A stretch of DNA of 64,000 nt from Niebla homalea (GCA_019925105.1 JAHGAU010000001.1:1364001-1428000), one strand, 5' to 3'; positions 12,263-23,876 are shown, counted from the first letter of the stretch. Notes: generated by a model not told the origin, from the sequence alone. Numbers and translations are program-made.

Positions 12263-15200
12263 GAAGCTGCGATGAATTTACGACGGTAATACCGCTATTA
12301 ACCTATTAAATGTAATCCGAGCTTTAATCGATTCGTTTTAAAGGGTTATTTTGGTAAAAGCTTTATTATAATATTTACGAGTTAATCCTTAATGTTAATA
12401 TACTTTATTAGGATAAAGCCTTTTTATACCTTTTCCCGAATAAAGTAATATTAGACATTAATATATTTAATCCGCGAATAATTCTTTAAGTTCTTAATAA
12501 GAGAAATGCTACCGTTATTATTATTAAATAGAATGATAAGCCCGTAATCTTTAAAGAATCCGGTTTTATCGATTTACCTTATAAATTAAATACTTATTTT
12601 ATACCCTTTAGAGAAAACTATATACTTAGCTTCTATAATAAAAATAGTAATAATACGTTATTTCCGAGTATATTATACGTATATTATATTAATATTTAAT
12701 ATTATAAAGCCGTATAATAACTTTTTATTATTTTTATTATTAATAAATATAGTATTTATAAAGTATTTAAATAATCCGCCGTTACGTTAAAAATATAAGT
12801 TTAAATTTAATATACTTTTTAAGTATTTAAGTACCCGTATTAAATAATTTTAATATTAAATAATAAAGTTATTATAAAATTAACTTAATTTTAAGATTAA
12901 AAAAGTTAAGTCCGGATAAGTAATAACTTAAAAAAATATAAGCTTATTAAGAAATTATTAATAAGTATATTAATTTATTTATTATTTATTAAATTAAATT
13001 ACTTATATGCTTTTATATCCGTTTATCGGAATATTAATATTATTATAGTTTATTATATAATACTTTTTAAGGACGTTAATAATATAACTTATTTAATTTA
13101 TAACGATAATATCGTTATTTTAGGATACTTATATCTTAAGGATTGTTTTTAACGGGCCTTTTTTAATAAGCTTAAATATTAAAGTTAAATAATCTTTTAT
13201 TTATTTATAAATCTTTAAGCTTTTGGTAATAATAACAATATCATTAACGTAAAGGGTTATTAAATACGTCTTTTTATTAAACCTTTTAATAAATACGTAT
13301 AAATTAACTTAAATAAGGATAAAACTGAATTTATAAAGCCGTAATCGAAATTTCTTAACTTAAATCCTTTTTAACTATTTAAGCCTATAAAGGTTTTTAA
13401 ATAAATAAAAATATTTATTAATATTTTATTAAGTTATCGGAATACCCTTAAGAATACTTATATAAATCTCTTTATTTAAATTATTATTTAAATACGTAGT
13501 AATAACGTTTAAAAACTATAATTAAAGTTTATAGATAACCGTAAATATTAAAAGTAAGCGGATCGACTTATATCTTAAAGTAAATAAAAAGGTTTCTTTA
13601 TAGTTAATATTTTACTTTTAAGTAAAGCTTTTTATAATAAGCCTTATTTTATATTTATTAATAAGGCTTAAAATAAGGAATTTTTCTTAAATATTTACTT
13701 AAAGTTAATAAGTTTACGGTCCTTTAATTTATTTATAAACTTTTAGGTTTTATTTAATAATAAATTTATAATCTTTTTATTAATAGCTTTAATTTATTTA
13801 AATCGGTTTAAAGATTTTATAGCTTATTAATAAATAAGTAGATTAATATAAACCGTAATAACGAGAATAATATTATTAAAATTAATATTAAATACATAAA
13901 GATCGTAATAATAACGGCCTTAATAAGAGTGGTTAATCTTAGGTTTATCGTTAATATTATCGTTTATATTTATTTTATCTTCCGGAGTATATCCCGGTAT
14001 TAATGAAGTCTTACCCGTTTATTAGTAAACCGGGATAAAATTATAAATATCTTTAGGTAAAATAAAAACGTTAACTTCCTTTAATAAAAGTAAGTTAAAA
14101 GCCCCGTTATTATTATAGTTTTTACGATTTATAAGATTTTTAATATTTTTAAGGTCTTTAATAAGCTTTTTAAATTCTTTTTTAAATAAACGTTCCGTTT
14201 ATTACCTTATAGATTTTTAATAATATATTCTTTTTATTTCGCTTTATTTAGTTAAAGATTTTATTATTAATCTAAGGGAGGTCGGGATTTACGGGATTTA
14301 TATTATAATTTTCTTTATTTTAAGGAATCGGGTAAGTATAAGCTAGTATAGGCTCGTTTTTATTAGATCCTTTAAACCTGTCTGATACGTATTTGCTTTT
14401 ATAGTAGGCCGCGTTATTATTAATAAGGGTTATCGGCTTTAAAGCCGGTAATATATCTTTAATAATAAATTATAATAATAAATACGTTACCGTTTTTTCA
14501 TTAAAGACCTTTAAATTTATAATGACCTTTATATTCCTTTTATAAGGTATATAGACGTATAATTATAAACTTAATATAATTCTTAAATAAATACTATTAA
14601 TAACAATTTCGTCCAGTTTTAATCGTTTCGTCTCTTTAAGTATATTTACTTTATATAATATCTTAAACGTTCTTTTATTTTTAATAAAAGGTTTTACCTT
14701 TATTTACCTTTTAAAAGGGCTTATTCCCTTTATAAAGGGAAGCTTTTATCTTAATTAATTAATATATATAACCGTAAAAGCTTAAAAGCTATTTAATAGC
14801 TTAATATAATATATTATATATTAAATTATTATTATAATTATTCGGTTAAACTGTTCGGCCACGCCGTTTTATTTAAATATATAATATATAATATATTCTA
14901 TAATAATATTACGTTCTTTAACGGCCGCTTTAAGGGCTTAAAATTCCTTTACGTTATCGGTACGGACGTATTTAATTATAATATTATTTTCCTTACGATT
15001 AAGTACGTTAATAATAGATAAAACTTAATTAATTACTTTAATTCTCGTTATTAATAAGGTAAGATTCGATTACCCCGTAACTTTATTAATAATAGATAAA
15101 TAATACTTAAAGGGTATTATTCCGGGGATCGGTATTTTAATATTATAAGGGCCTTAAACATCGTAAAAGAAATAAGACTTAAGCTTTATCTTTTTTATAT

Positions 15201-17489
15201 AACGGTATTTATATATACTTTTCGTAAGTTTATTATTCTTATATATATTATAGAAAAAGTCCTTTAAGGCCGATATCTTCGGTATCCTTAATATTATTTT
15301 ATATATAATATATAGCCTGGTTATACTTAAATAGCCTAAACGGTTATAAAGAATTATAAAGAGTTCGTTATTGCCCTTTTTACGTCCTTAAGTGATTTTA
15401 TTACCGTTACGTTTAACCTTACCGTTTTTCTTACTTTATAATTTATAAAGTATAAAATTTAAGTCTTCTTTATTAATTATTAATATAACGTTTTTCCGGA
15501 TATATATAAATAAGTAAAGCTTTTTATATTAATACCTTATTATAATAAGTCGATTTCCTCGTATAATCCTTACTTTACGTCCGTTAAAGGTAATACTTAT
15601 ACTTTTATCCTTTAAAATTAAAATAAATAAAAGGTTAAATCTTAAGTAAGGAACCTATAATACGTTTTAAATAATACGGTTTTAACCGTTTATTTTGACT
15701 ATTACGTTATTACGTCTAGGTAAGTTTAAGGAACCCTTGCCCCCTACCGTTATCCTTATAATCTTTTCTTTAAAACTTTAAAATGCATTTCTTTAAGTAT
15801 ATATATATCTCGTAACGCCAGAGTTTATCGTTTAAGGGGTTTTTTTATCCTCGGACGGTATATTTTAACTTATCTTATTAAGGGAGTTACTTCTTATTAC
15901 TATTAAAGCGTAATTATTATTACCGGTATTTACGGATTTTATAGGGTCCGGGCTTTTATTATTTTAGAAAAAGTCGCATTTTTTCCGTATTTATTTTATT
16001 ATTTAATTATATAGATTATTCTTAAATAAATAGGTTTCTTTATTACTTATACCGTTTATTATAATAATATCTTTTATTTTATCGTCGCCGTTATAAAGAC
16101 CGGGATTACTTAAATTTACCGTAACAATATTATTATTAAGCTTATATAAAATTAAATTATATAAATCTTTATTATTTTAATAATTTTTTAAAAACTTATT
16201 AAGGCCGGTCCGTTTTTTATTAAGAAAATAACGAGGTTATTATTATTATCGATGGATATAAATATTAACTCCTTAATATTATACTCCCTTTTATTAACGG
16301 CGATAAAGTTTAATTTTTTAAATTCTTTATTATCTTTAACTATAGCCCTTTTAATTCATTTAAACTTAAATTAAGTTATTTATTTCTTAGGTTTTTTTAT
16401 TTTCTTAATTTTATCTTTATTAATTTTTTACTGTCTTTACCGTTTACTTTTACGTTTTCTTTATTATAATCCTTAACTATATAACTTATTTTCTGGTAAT
16501 TATAATATTTTATTACGCGGTAAGATTTAGTATTATTTTCTTTATTTACCTTTATTATTACGGTACTGGTAATCTATTTTTTAACCGTATTAATCTTAAT
16601 TACCTTAAGTCTCTAAATAACTTTTTTATTATTAAATATATCTTTATCGTTCTTAAGCCGATATATAATAAAATTAAATTTATATATTTTTTAAAATAAA
16701 TTTATAATTATAAGGCTTAAATAAATATCGTTTAATATAACGGCCTTATTAATTTAATTTATTTACTTATTTACTTTCTTTATAAATATAGTAACTTTAT
16801 TTATTCCGTTATCCTTTTAAACCTTTATAATAAGGATTTTTATTAATAAGGGGATTAACCTTCCCTTACTTTTTACGAGATAGATCTTACTTTACGTTAA
16901 GTAGATTTAAAACGGTATAACGTCCTTATTCGTTAAGATATATAATCTTTATATTATTATTACGTTATTTATAAGTATATTAATAGTAAAGTTAACGTAT
17001 ATAATTTAAATCTTAACTTAAAATAAGATTTAAAAGTATAAGGTTAAGCTATTTATAATATTTTATAATAAACGATTTCTTAAAAAACGTTTTATAGCTT
17101 AATTTTATTTACGGAAGTTATTATTATTAAGCTTAAAAAGCTTATATAAAGCCAACTTTATAAAGGATTCCTTAAAAATATTTAGGGGTAATCTAATAGT
17201 TCTTACGGTAAATACCTTAAGTAATGATAACGTTATTTTTTTATTTTAAGTATTATTATTACCGGAAGTATAAAGTATATATTATACTTAATAAAGTAAA
17301 TATTATTACGTTAAATTACCCTTTTTAATATCTTTATAATTATAATTATTTATTAAAATATTAAAGGTTAAAGTTATAATTATTTTACGGTCTTAAGTAA
17401 TTATATAAACGTTATAAATATTACTTAAATAAAACTATTATTTAAATAATATATTACGATTAATTATTTTATTAACCGGGCTTAGAACT
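12263..17489 (-). pseudogene. Relic copia gag-pol (RIP-destroyed)
   Basis: No continuous frame survives, but short motifs can be read on the minus strand. At 16477-16509 a KYYNYQKISYI string matches a gag zinc knuckle in which both Cys and the His have become Tyr, the changes expected from TG-to-TA and CA-to-TA. At 14941-14973 KYVRTDNVKEF matches the integrase core Asp-Asn...Glu-Phe block. At 14842-14868 NGVAEQFNR matches the copia integrase NGVAERxNR block. At 13234-13251 YVNDIV is the reverse transcriptase YVDD active site with Asp changed to Asn. This integrase-before-RT order defines Ty1/copia. The RNase H part should lie toward 12.5 kb but is not legible. Confidence 0.88.
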
Positions 17490-17788
17490 TAATATAATAT
17501 ACGTAAATAAGTATAGAATATAAAGGAAGGGTAAGTAAGCCGAATTACTTATATTAAGTCTATTATTATATTTATCTAATTATACCGTAATAACGACCGT
17601 ATTTATGTCCATCTTAAGGACCGTTTAATAACCGTATACTTACCGTACCTTATGCACCGATGCACCTGTAATACCGTTGACAAAAGGCCGTCTGGTAGGC
17701 CTTTATGCGACAGGGTCTTCAATGCAGGGGCTGCCAAGACAACCGCGGAATACCCCCGTGCATCACCGCGGAATACCCCCGTGCATCA
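17490..17788 (-). repeat. Right LTR (5' LTR of the element), half mutated and half intact
   Basis: Aligned with the left LTR, positions 17490 to about 17645 differ almost only by C-to-T and G-to-A changes, mostly at CpA/TpG, with no indels. From about 17650 to 17788 the two copies are nearly identical and unmutated. The boundary is abrupt. The end CATCA abuts the TGGAG duplication. Confidence 0.92.
17743..17788. repeat. Tandem 23-bp duplication of the LTR terminus
   Basis: Two perfect head-to-tail copies, 17743-17765 and 17766-17788, each starting CCGCGG and ending GTGCATCA. The left LTR carries the same duplication at about 12208-12252 with slight changes at the unit junction. The LTR end sequence is thus present twice in each LTR. 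Confidence 0.85.
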
Positions 17789-17793
17789 TGGAG
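17789..17793. repeat. Target-site duplication, right copy
   Basis: TGGAG, identical to 11950-11954, directly after the right LTR. Confidence 0.9.
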
Positions 17794-17802
17794 CTCGCGG
17801 TG

Positions 17803-17824
17803 CCAATTTGAATGATCAAATTGG
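17803..17824. promoter_or_regulatory. Inverted repeat with two CCAAT boxes in the residual MSH2 promoter
   Basis: CCAATTTG at 17803-17810 and its exact reverse complement CAAATTGG at 17817-17824 are separated by six bases, giving a CCAAT box on each strand. It lies in the 147 bp between the retrotransposon and the MSH2 start codon. CCAAT is bound by the fungal Hap/CBC complex; a role here is inferred only. Confidence 0.5.
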
Positions 17825-17940
17825 TTGAAGACGTCGCCGCCCACTCGATGACCATTCATTTACCCTATCTAGGCTGCTTAGGTCTGGAAAGTCAATAACT
17901 GAGGGCACGTAGCAATCAGTCTGGTACTCTGTTGTGCGTA

Positions 17941-20801
17941 ATGTCTTCGAGGCCCGATCTCAAGGTAATGATCCGCGATTCTCCCCACCCTGGCAAATCC
18001 CCAATTGACCATTGCTGAAGGTTGATGATGAAGTGAGCTTCATTCGCTTCTTCCGTGCCTTGCCAGCTAGGGGTCGTGAGACAATCCGAATCTTCGAGCG
18101 TGGCGAGTACTACACTGCTCACGGTGATGACGCCAATTTCATTGCTAAGACGGTAGGCCTGGCTCCATAAAACACGCCCCACAAGCTCACTGACTCCTGC
18201 ACGCAGGCCTATAAGTCAACCTCGGTCGTCAAACAGCTGGGCAAGGCAGACAACAGTCTTGCATCAGTCACCATGACGCCAACCGTGTACCGAAACTTTC
18301 TGAGGGAGGCGCTCTTCAAGCTCGGGATCAGAATCGAGATCTGGGCGACGACCACTCGAATGAATTGGAAGATGATCAAGCAAGCATCGCCGGGAAACCT
18401 GCAAGATGTCGAAGAGGATCTGGGTGAGCAACACAATGCAGCGCCTATCATCCTGGCAGTCAAGATCTCAGCAAAGGCCTCTGAGGCGCGCAATGTTGGT
18501 GTGAGCTTTGCCGATGCAACGGTACGGGAGCTGGGAGTCAGCGAATTCCTCGATAACGACCTGTACTCCAACTTCGAATCTCTCCTGATCCAGCTTGGCG
18601 TCAAGGAATGCCTAGTACAGACGGACAGTCAGAAGAAGGATGTCGAGTTAGCTAAGCTTAGAAGTATTGCCGATAATTGTGGTGTGGCCGTTTCGGAGCG
18701 CCCTGCTGGCGACTTTGGCACCAAGGATATTGAGCAGGACTTGACGAGGCTACTTCGGGACGAGCGATCTGCAGGCACCCTCCCACAAACCGATCTCAAG
18801 CTTGCTATGGGGTCCGCAGCATCCCTGATGAAATATCTCGGCCTTTTATCGGATCCGTCCAATTTTGGCCAGTACCAACTTTTCCAGCATGACCTTTCGC
18901 AGTATATGAAGCTGGATGCTGCTGCCCTGCGGGCGCTCAACCTCATGCCCGGACCACGCGACGGGGCCAAGACAATGAGTTTGTTCGGGCTCCTGAACCA
19001 TTGCAAGACTGCCGTTGGAGGTAGACTGTTGGCTCAATGGCTGAAGCAGCCCCTCATGAATCGCGATGATATCCAGAGGCGGCACCAACTTGTCGAAGCA
19101 TTCGTCATGGACACCGAGTTGCGGCAAACGATGCAGGAAGAGCATCTGCGATCCATACCAGACCTATACAGACTGGCCAAGAGGTTCCAGCGTAAGCAGG
19201 CGACTCTGGAAGATGTAGTCAGAGCCTACCAGGTGGCTATCCGCATTCCCGGCTTCATTGGCTCCTTCGAAAGAGTGATAGACGAGCAATATCGGGATCC
19301 CTTGGACGCAGAATATACTTCCAAATTGATCGAGTATTCCAACAGCATGATCAAGTTGCAGGAAATGGTCGAGACAACGGTGGACCTGGATGCAATGGAT
19401 CGGCATGAATTCATCATAAAGCCCGAGTTCGACGAGAGTCTCAGGATCATCAGGAAGAGGCTCGACAAACTGAGGCGGGAAATGGACACGGAGCACAAAC
19501 GAGTCGGGGACGATCTGGATCAGGAAGTCGACAAAAAGCTGTTCCTGGAAAATCACCGAGTGCACGGCTGGTGCTTTCGCCTCACTAGAACGGAGGCTGG
19601 ATGCATCAGGAATCAAAGCAAGTACCAGGAATGCTCCACGCAGAAGAACGGCGTTTACTTTACCACATCCGCAATGCAGAATCTGAGGAGGGAGCATGAT
19701 CAGCTCTCGGAGAACTACAATCGAACGCAGAGCGGACTGGTCAGCGAGGTCGTCGGGGTAGCGGCTTCTTACTGCCCCGTCTTTGAAAAGCTCGCAGCGG
19801 TCCTGTCACACCTCGATGTCATTGTAAGCTTTGCGCATGTGTCCGTCCACGCACCCACCTCGTACGTCCGACCAACCTTGCATCTGCGGGGTGAGGGAAA
19901 CGTTGTGCTCAAGGAAGCTCGTCACCCCTGTATGGAAATGCAGGATGATGTGCAATTCATCACAAACGACGTCTCTCTTATCCGCGGCAGCTCGGAGTTC
20001 TTGATCATCACCGGTCCGAACATGGGAGGAAAATCCACTTATATACGCCAGATTGGAGTTATCGCCCTGATGGCACAGATCGGCTGCTTTGTACCCTGCG
20101 CCGAAGCGGAGCTGACGCTCTTCGACAGCATCCTGGCGCGAGTCGGTGCGAGCGACTCACAGCTGAAAGGCGTCTCGACCTTCATGGCGGAAATGCTGGA
20201 GACGGCCAACATCCTGAAATCGGCCACCTCGGAGTCACTGATCATCATCGACGAGCTCGGGCGCGGCACGAGCACCTATGATGGCTTCGGTCTCGCCTGG
20301 GCGATCTCGGAGCACATTGTCAAGGAGATCAAGTGCTTCGCCATGTTTGCTACGCACTTCCACGAGCTGACCGCTCTGATCGAGGAAAATCCTCAGGTGC
20401 AGAATCTGCACGTCGTCGCGCACATTGGCGAGACCGGGCAGCAAGATCGACGGGAAGTCACACTCCTGTACAAAGTCGAGGAAGGCGTCTGCGACCAAAG
20501 CTTTGGCATTCACGTCGCCGAGTTGGTCCGCTTCCCAACCAAAGTCGTCAATATGGCCAAGCGCAAGGCGGATGAGCTTGAAGACTTTTCCACCAAGCAT
20601 GAGGCAAACACCATCAAACACTCCAAGCAGGACGTGGAGGAAGGCAGCGTGCTCTTGAAGCAGATGCTAGTGCAGTGGAAGCAGGAGACGGAAGGCAAAG
20701 GAATGAGCAAGAACGACCAGATCGAAAAGATGAGGGAACTCGTGAGGAGCAATGCGAAATTGCTAGAGAATCCCTTCTTCCACTCCATCAGGGCCTTGTA
20801 G
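17941..20801 (+). CDS. MSH2: DNA mismatch repair protein MSH2
   Basis: MutS homolog that pairs with MSH6 or MSH3 to recognise mismatches and small loops. Exons 17941-17964, 18021-18152 and 18207-20801 encode 916 residues, the usual length. The start MSSRPDLK, an 8-residue first exon, then VDDEVSFIRFFRALP is the normal MSH2 N-terminus. Domains in order: mismatch-binding and connector domains in the first ~300 residues, lever and clamp, then the ATPase. Walker A is GPNMGGKST at about 655-663, Walker B is IIIDELGRGTS around 728-738, and FATHFHEL follows. All catalytic motifs are intact, so the protein should be functional. The TSD of the upstream retrotransposon ends 147 bp before the ATG, leaving a very short native promoter. 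RIP-type changes do not enter the gene. Confidence 0.97.
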
Positions 20802-20908
20802 GACGCCAAGCAGAGGTCAACTCACCAGTCCGAGGGAGGATAGCACGGTCTACAGGCTGGAATTTGGAAACCGGGTTCGAACCTCTGGGGTTGTTAGGAG
20901 GATTGACA

Positions 20909-23265
20909 CTATCTGCTCCTTCTTTGATTGTGTCCCCTGACCGTCCCATTCGCTCGTCTGATATGAGCAGTCGCGTCAACAGACCCATTCAAGCGATAAG
21001 AGTTGACTTTGGCCCCCCCTGCCAGGCATTCCCAGACTTCAGAAATCCCTGCTCGTTCGGCTGGTAGCATGCTATATTGCAGGCTATACATACTCTTCCG
21101 ATGAATAGGCGGCAAAAGACGACCAGTGATGAGGCATTGAACCACGTGGAGGGACAGGTAGTGTTTCCGAATTCGATGGCCTAATTGAAAGTACTGGTCG
21201 AACATGGCACGGAGCGAGAGAGGCACAGACTGTCATTTTGCATTAGCTTGCTTGCGGAAATGGGGTGGCGAACTTGTGACGGTACCATGAGCAATATGTA
21301 AGAAGTTGGGGGGACTTCAAGCCGGTCGCCAGATTGCTTCTTAAACGCAGACGGGGTATCTTGGAGCTCGAAACAGATGCCACCTGAGAATCGTAAGCAC
21401 AGAATGCAGTAACGATGGTCCCGTAATCGACCGACCTGGAAGACGTCTCGGGTCTTTAACCCGCAACATGAGCGCAAAAAGGGGAAAATGATTCAGACAA
21501 GCGAGCAGGGTATCTTGGGTAGCCCTGAGAAATATGATTGCCATCCTGGCCGAAGTAAAGGTCAGGTAGAAAACCATGATCGTAGGCAACAGGAAGAAGA
21601 GCAGAGTGAAAAGTATCGTCCCCAGCAGGAGCTGGTCGAGGTCGTAGTCACATGAGTCAATCCGATTCCTCAGGACGTTGTGTTTCTTGCCTCGAAAAAG
21701 ATGAAACAGTGACATGATCATCGTCAGTTGCCAATGAAATATGCGAGCCGAAGCTGTGTAGAAGCAGTATATGTGGAAGGTGAGAAGCGAGAGGAGATCG
21801 GAGAACATGGCCACAGGCATGGTCGCGCCGGCGAAGCTTGCAAAACCAATGAAATAAATGATTGCCGGCAGGAGTGGCTCCAAGCTTGAGACCCAGCCTA
21901 CGAAGGTCAGTCCTTCGTCGCCACGTCTGGGATTAGGAATTTGTACTTCGCCAACATTTAATCATGAATAGTACCAGGCCACCAAGAAAGACAGCAAGCT
22001 CATTGTTCAGCTTCAAGCCTGCGGGCCAGTCCATCAGCCAAGTGATCATGCCCATAAGTCCTTCGATGGTCCAGTCGTTGAGAGCGGAGTTGATTTGCCA
22101 TGCCACCCAGGCCGCATTATCAATAATGTAGGAGCCGACGGCAATGCCAATAATGACGTCGTTGGCCACGAGCCAAAGGCTGTTGTAGAAACGAATATAG
22201 TCCGGATGTCTTTCCGTGATACTTTCCCAGTCGTCTTTCCTCTTCCGTAGGGTCACATATTGGACCGGCCAATAGCAAAATTGCTGTAATCGAATATCGA
22301 CCTGTTGAGCGGTTGCAGAGACATCTTTAAGAGCGGCAGCGTCAGGCCGGAGTCTCCAATCCAGCACCTGCAAGACTACTTCAGCGACTGCTCGATGACA
22401 AATCAAGGCCATGATGAAGAGGCGAGTAGCCACAGGCCATATCCAGGACGTCACAATATGCCATACTGCATCCAGCATGTAATTGCTCAAAGTTGTAGCA
22501 GATTCAACCACCTTCTCGCCCACGCTCAAACTCCTGCTTTGCCGTGGCCGGACAACAAATGCATTCCTGTTCATCAGTTGAGCCAATTCCGCAGAGCAAT
22601 TGATCTGCGCAAGTACAGTGGGTAGCAGCTGCTCTTTCTGCGATAGGGAGTGATGCACGACCGTGTGCATTCTTAACTTCTCCACCAGCTGTCCTTTGGC
22701 AGTAATCTCCTGCCGATCATCTCTATCTTTATTCAGCTGGTGGGAAGCTGTAGGAGCAAGAGTTGCTGGTTTGTCGCTCAAGACCAGGGAGATCGGTGTG
22801 AGGGACATGTACTGCATCTTGTATGGTGACGGCCTATCGAAGAGGATGATCTGCGCAGTTATGCCGCATGAGCCAGGACAACACACGATGGGTGTTGCGC
22901 TCCCTGGCCTTGTGCTCAAAGAGAGGTGGTTTGGGTCGAAGGCGGTGACAGGAGTGACAGGATTCAAGGTACCTAGGACGTGCATGGATGATGAATCGCA
23001 TAGCGCAAACATCTGCTTCATCGGATGTGGGGAACCACGGTACAATGATCCCACGTGCAACGCACTTTGCACCCTCCGGGGCTGTCTCGATCAGCCAATC
23101 GTCTCTGCGAAGCTGGATGGTTTTGAGTACCTCAGCATCTTCCAGGACATATATAGCAAATACATCGAGCTCTCCATTCCTCCAACCCACAATGGTCCCC
23201 TGATCCCTAATTCTCGGGATATCCGACGGCCAGAAGATTCGAAGCAGGCGAGTAGCAGATATCAT
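20909..23265 (-). CDS. GPI1: GPI1/PIG-Q subunit of the GPI N-acetylglucosaminyltransferase
   Basis: Component of the ER complex that transfers GlcNAc to phosphatidylinositol, the first step of GPI-anchor synthesis. Exons on the minus strand: 23265-22973, 22908-21956, 21897-21436, 21383-21286 and 21229-20909, giving 708 residues with all phases closing. The N-terminus MISATRLLRIFWPSDIPR is typical. The multi-span Gpi1 domain follows, with HPDYIRFYNSLWLVANDVIIG, PAIIYFIGFASFAGATMP, the hallmark LFRGKKHNVLRNRIDSCDYDLDQL region, then LNHFPLFALMLRVKD. The last exon carries QYFQLGHRIRKHYLS and SMYSLQYSMLPAERA. The first intron is less certain than the others because two frames overlap there. The gene converges with MSH2, with 107 bp between stop codons. 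Confidence 0.9.
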
Positions 23266-23519
23266 GTCATTGTTGGCGAGTATCTTAGAAAGAGCCCCGC
23301 CTCCGCAATTGTTCACGGGCTGAGATTCCTACAAGGACTGAACGAGGATGCTTCAGAGGGAGCAGTCAGCGCCATGCTCCATGCTTCAGGGCGGTAGCGG
23401 GTAATTTACATCCTTGATCTCTCTTGTGGCGAGATATTGAGCAGGAATGATGAAGAGGGAAAAGCTGATAGAAAGAAGAGCAAAGCCCTTGGCTGCTCGA
23501 GTCTGTGGAAAAGCATTAG

Positions 23520-23876
23520 CTACGGGAATCTGGCGCAGGGACAGGAGCGTTTGATTCTGACAACAACACCGTGGTCAGCTGCGAATATGGCCAGCTCATA
23601 CAACCTTGTCACCAAGTCCCAACGTGCAGTGATGTAGCCTGCAACGAAGATACCTAGCGTAAGAACAGAGAAAGGGTGCATCAACTAGCGTTTGGAGTGG
23701 CTCGTGAGGGTATAAACTTCGCAATGAGCTATCAGACCGAATGCCATATGTGGACTGAATGGAGAGCCTATCATTGCCAAAACGACGAAAAGCAAGAATG
23801 ACAGTTGTGGTGCGGCATCCTTCCGCGCCCCACAAAACACGCCTAGTATCTCATTGGCGCGCGGCAGTCTGCTCAT
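23520..23876 (-). CDS. Possible small membrane protein (uncertain gene model)
   Basis: I cannot name this one. On the minus strand one frame runs from ATG at 23876 to a stop at 23520-23522, interrupted by a single TAG at 23685-23687. The first part has a hydrophobic segment (LSFLLFVVLAMIG). The second reads GIFVAGYITARWDLVTRLYE and then LAIFAADHGVVVR, which looks like real amphipathic and membrane protein sequence. Removing 23654-23737 as an 84-nt GT-AG intron deletes the stop, keeps the frame and gives 90 residues. The alternative is a nonsense mutation in a decaying gene; CAG-to-TAG would be a RIP-like transition. An upstream in-frame ATG exists at 23960. It lies between the GPI1 and ATG9 promoters. 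Confidence 0.4.

Larger units (their letters stand above)
11955..17788 (-). mobile_element. Complete Ty1/copia-type LTR retrotransposon, heavily RIP-mutated, minus-strand orientation
   Basis: The element spans 5834 bp. It is bounded by near-identical LTRs that begin TGATG and end CATCA (CATTA at the mutated left end), flanked by TGGAG target duplications. A polypurine tract next to the left LTR and protein relics on the minus strand fix the orientation, so the right LTR is the 5' LTR. The relics lie in the copia order from right to left: gag zinc knuckle about 16.49 kb, integrase about 14.8-15.0 kb, reverse transcriptase about 13.24 kb. From about 12.275 to 17.645 kb the sequence is extremely AT-rich and CpA and TpG are almost absent, while CpG and CpC survive. 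That is the product of RIP, which turns CpA into TpA on both strands. No long open frame remains. The element is inactive. Confidence 0.95.

Noticed and set aside
12263..17489. Possibility that the AT-rich block is a mitochondrial DNA insertion or a centromere-like AT isochore
   Set aside because: LTRs, target duplication, polypurine tract and legible copia integrase and RT motifs with RIP-type substitutions explain it fully.
17470..17489. Candidate primer-binding site next to the 5' LTR (minus strand AGTTCTAAGCCCGGT)
   Set aside because: It resembles part of a tRNA anticodon arm, as used by some copia elements, but RIP changes and lack of an exact match prevent naming the tRNA.
20815..20910. 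A GGTTCGAACC palindrome after MSH2, like a tRNA T-loop
   Set aside because: On neither strand could I pair a T-stem, anticodon arm and acceptor stem around it, so it is not called a tRNA.
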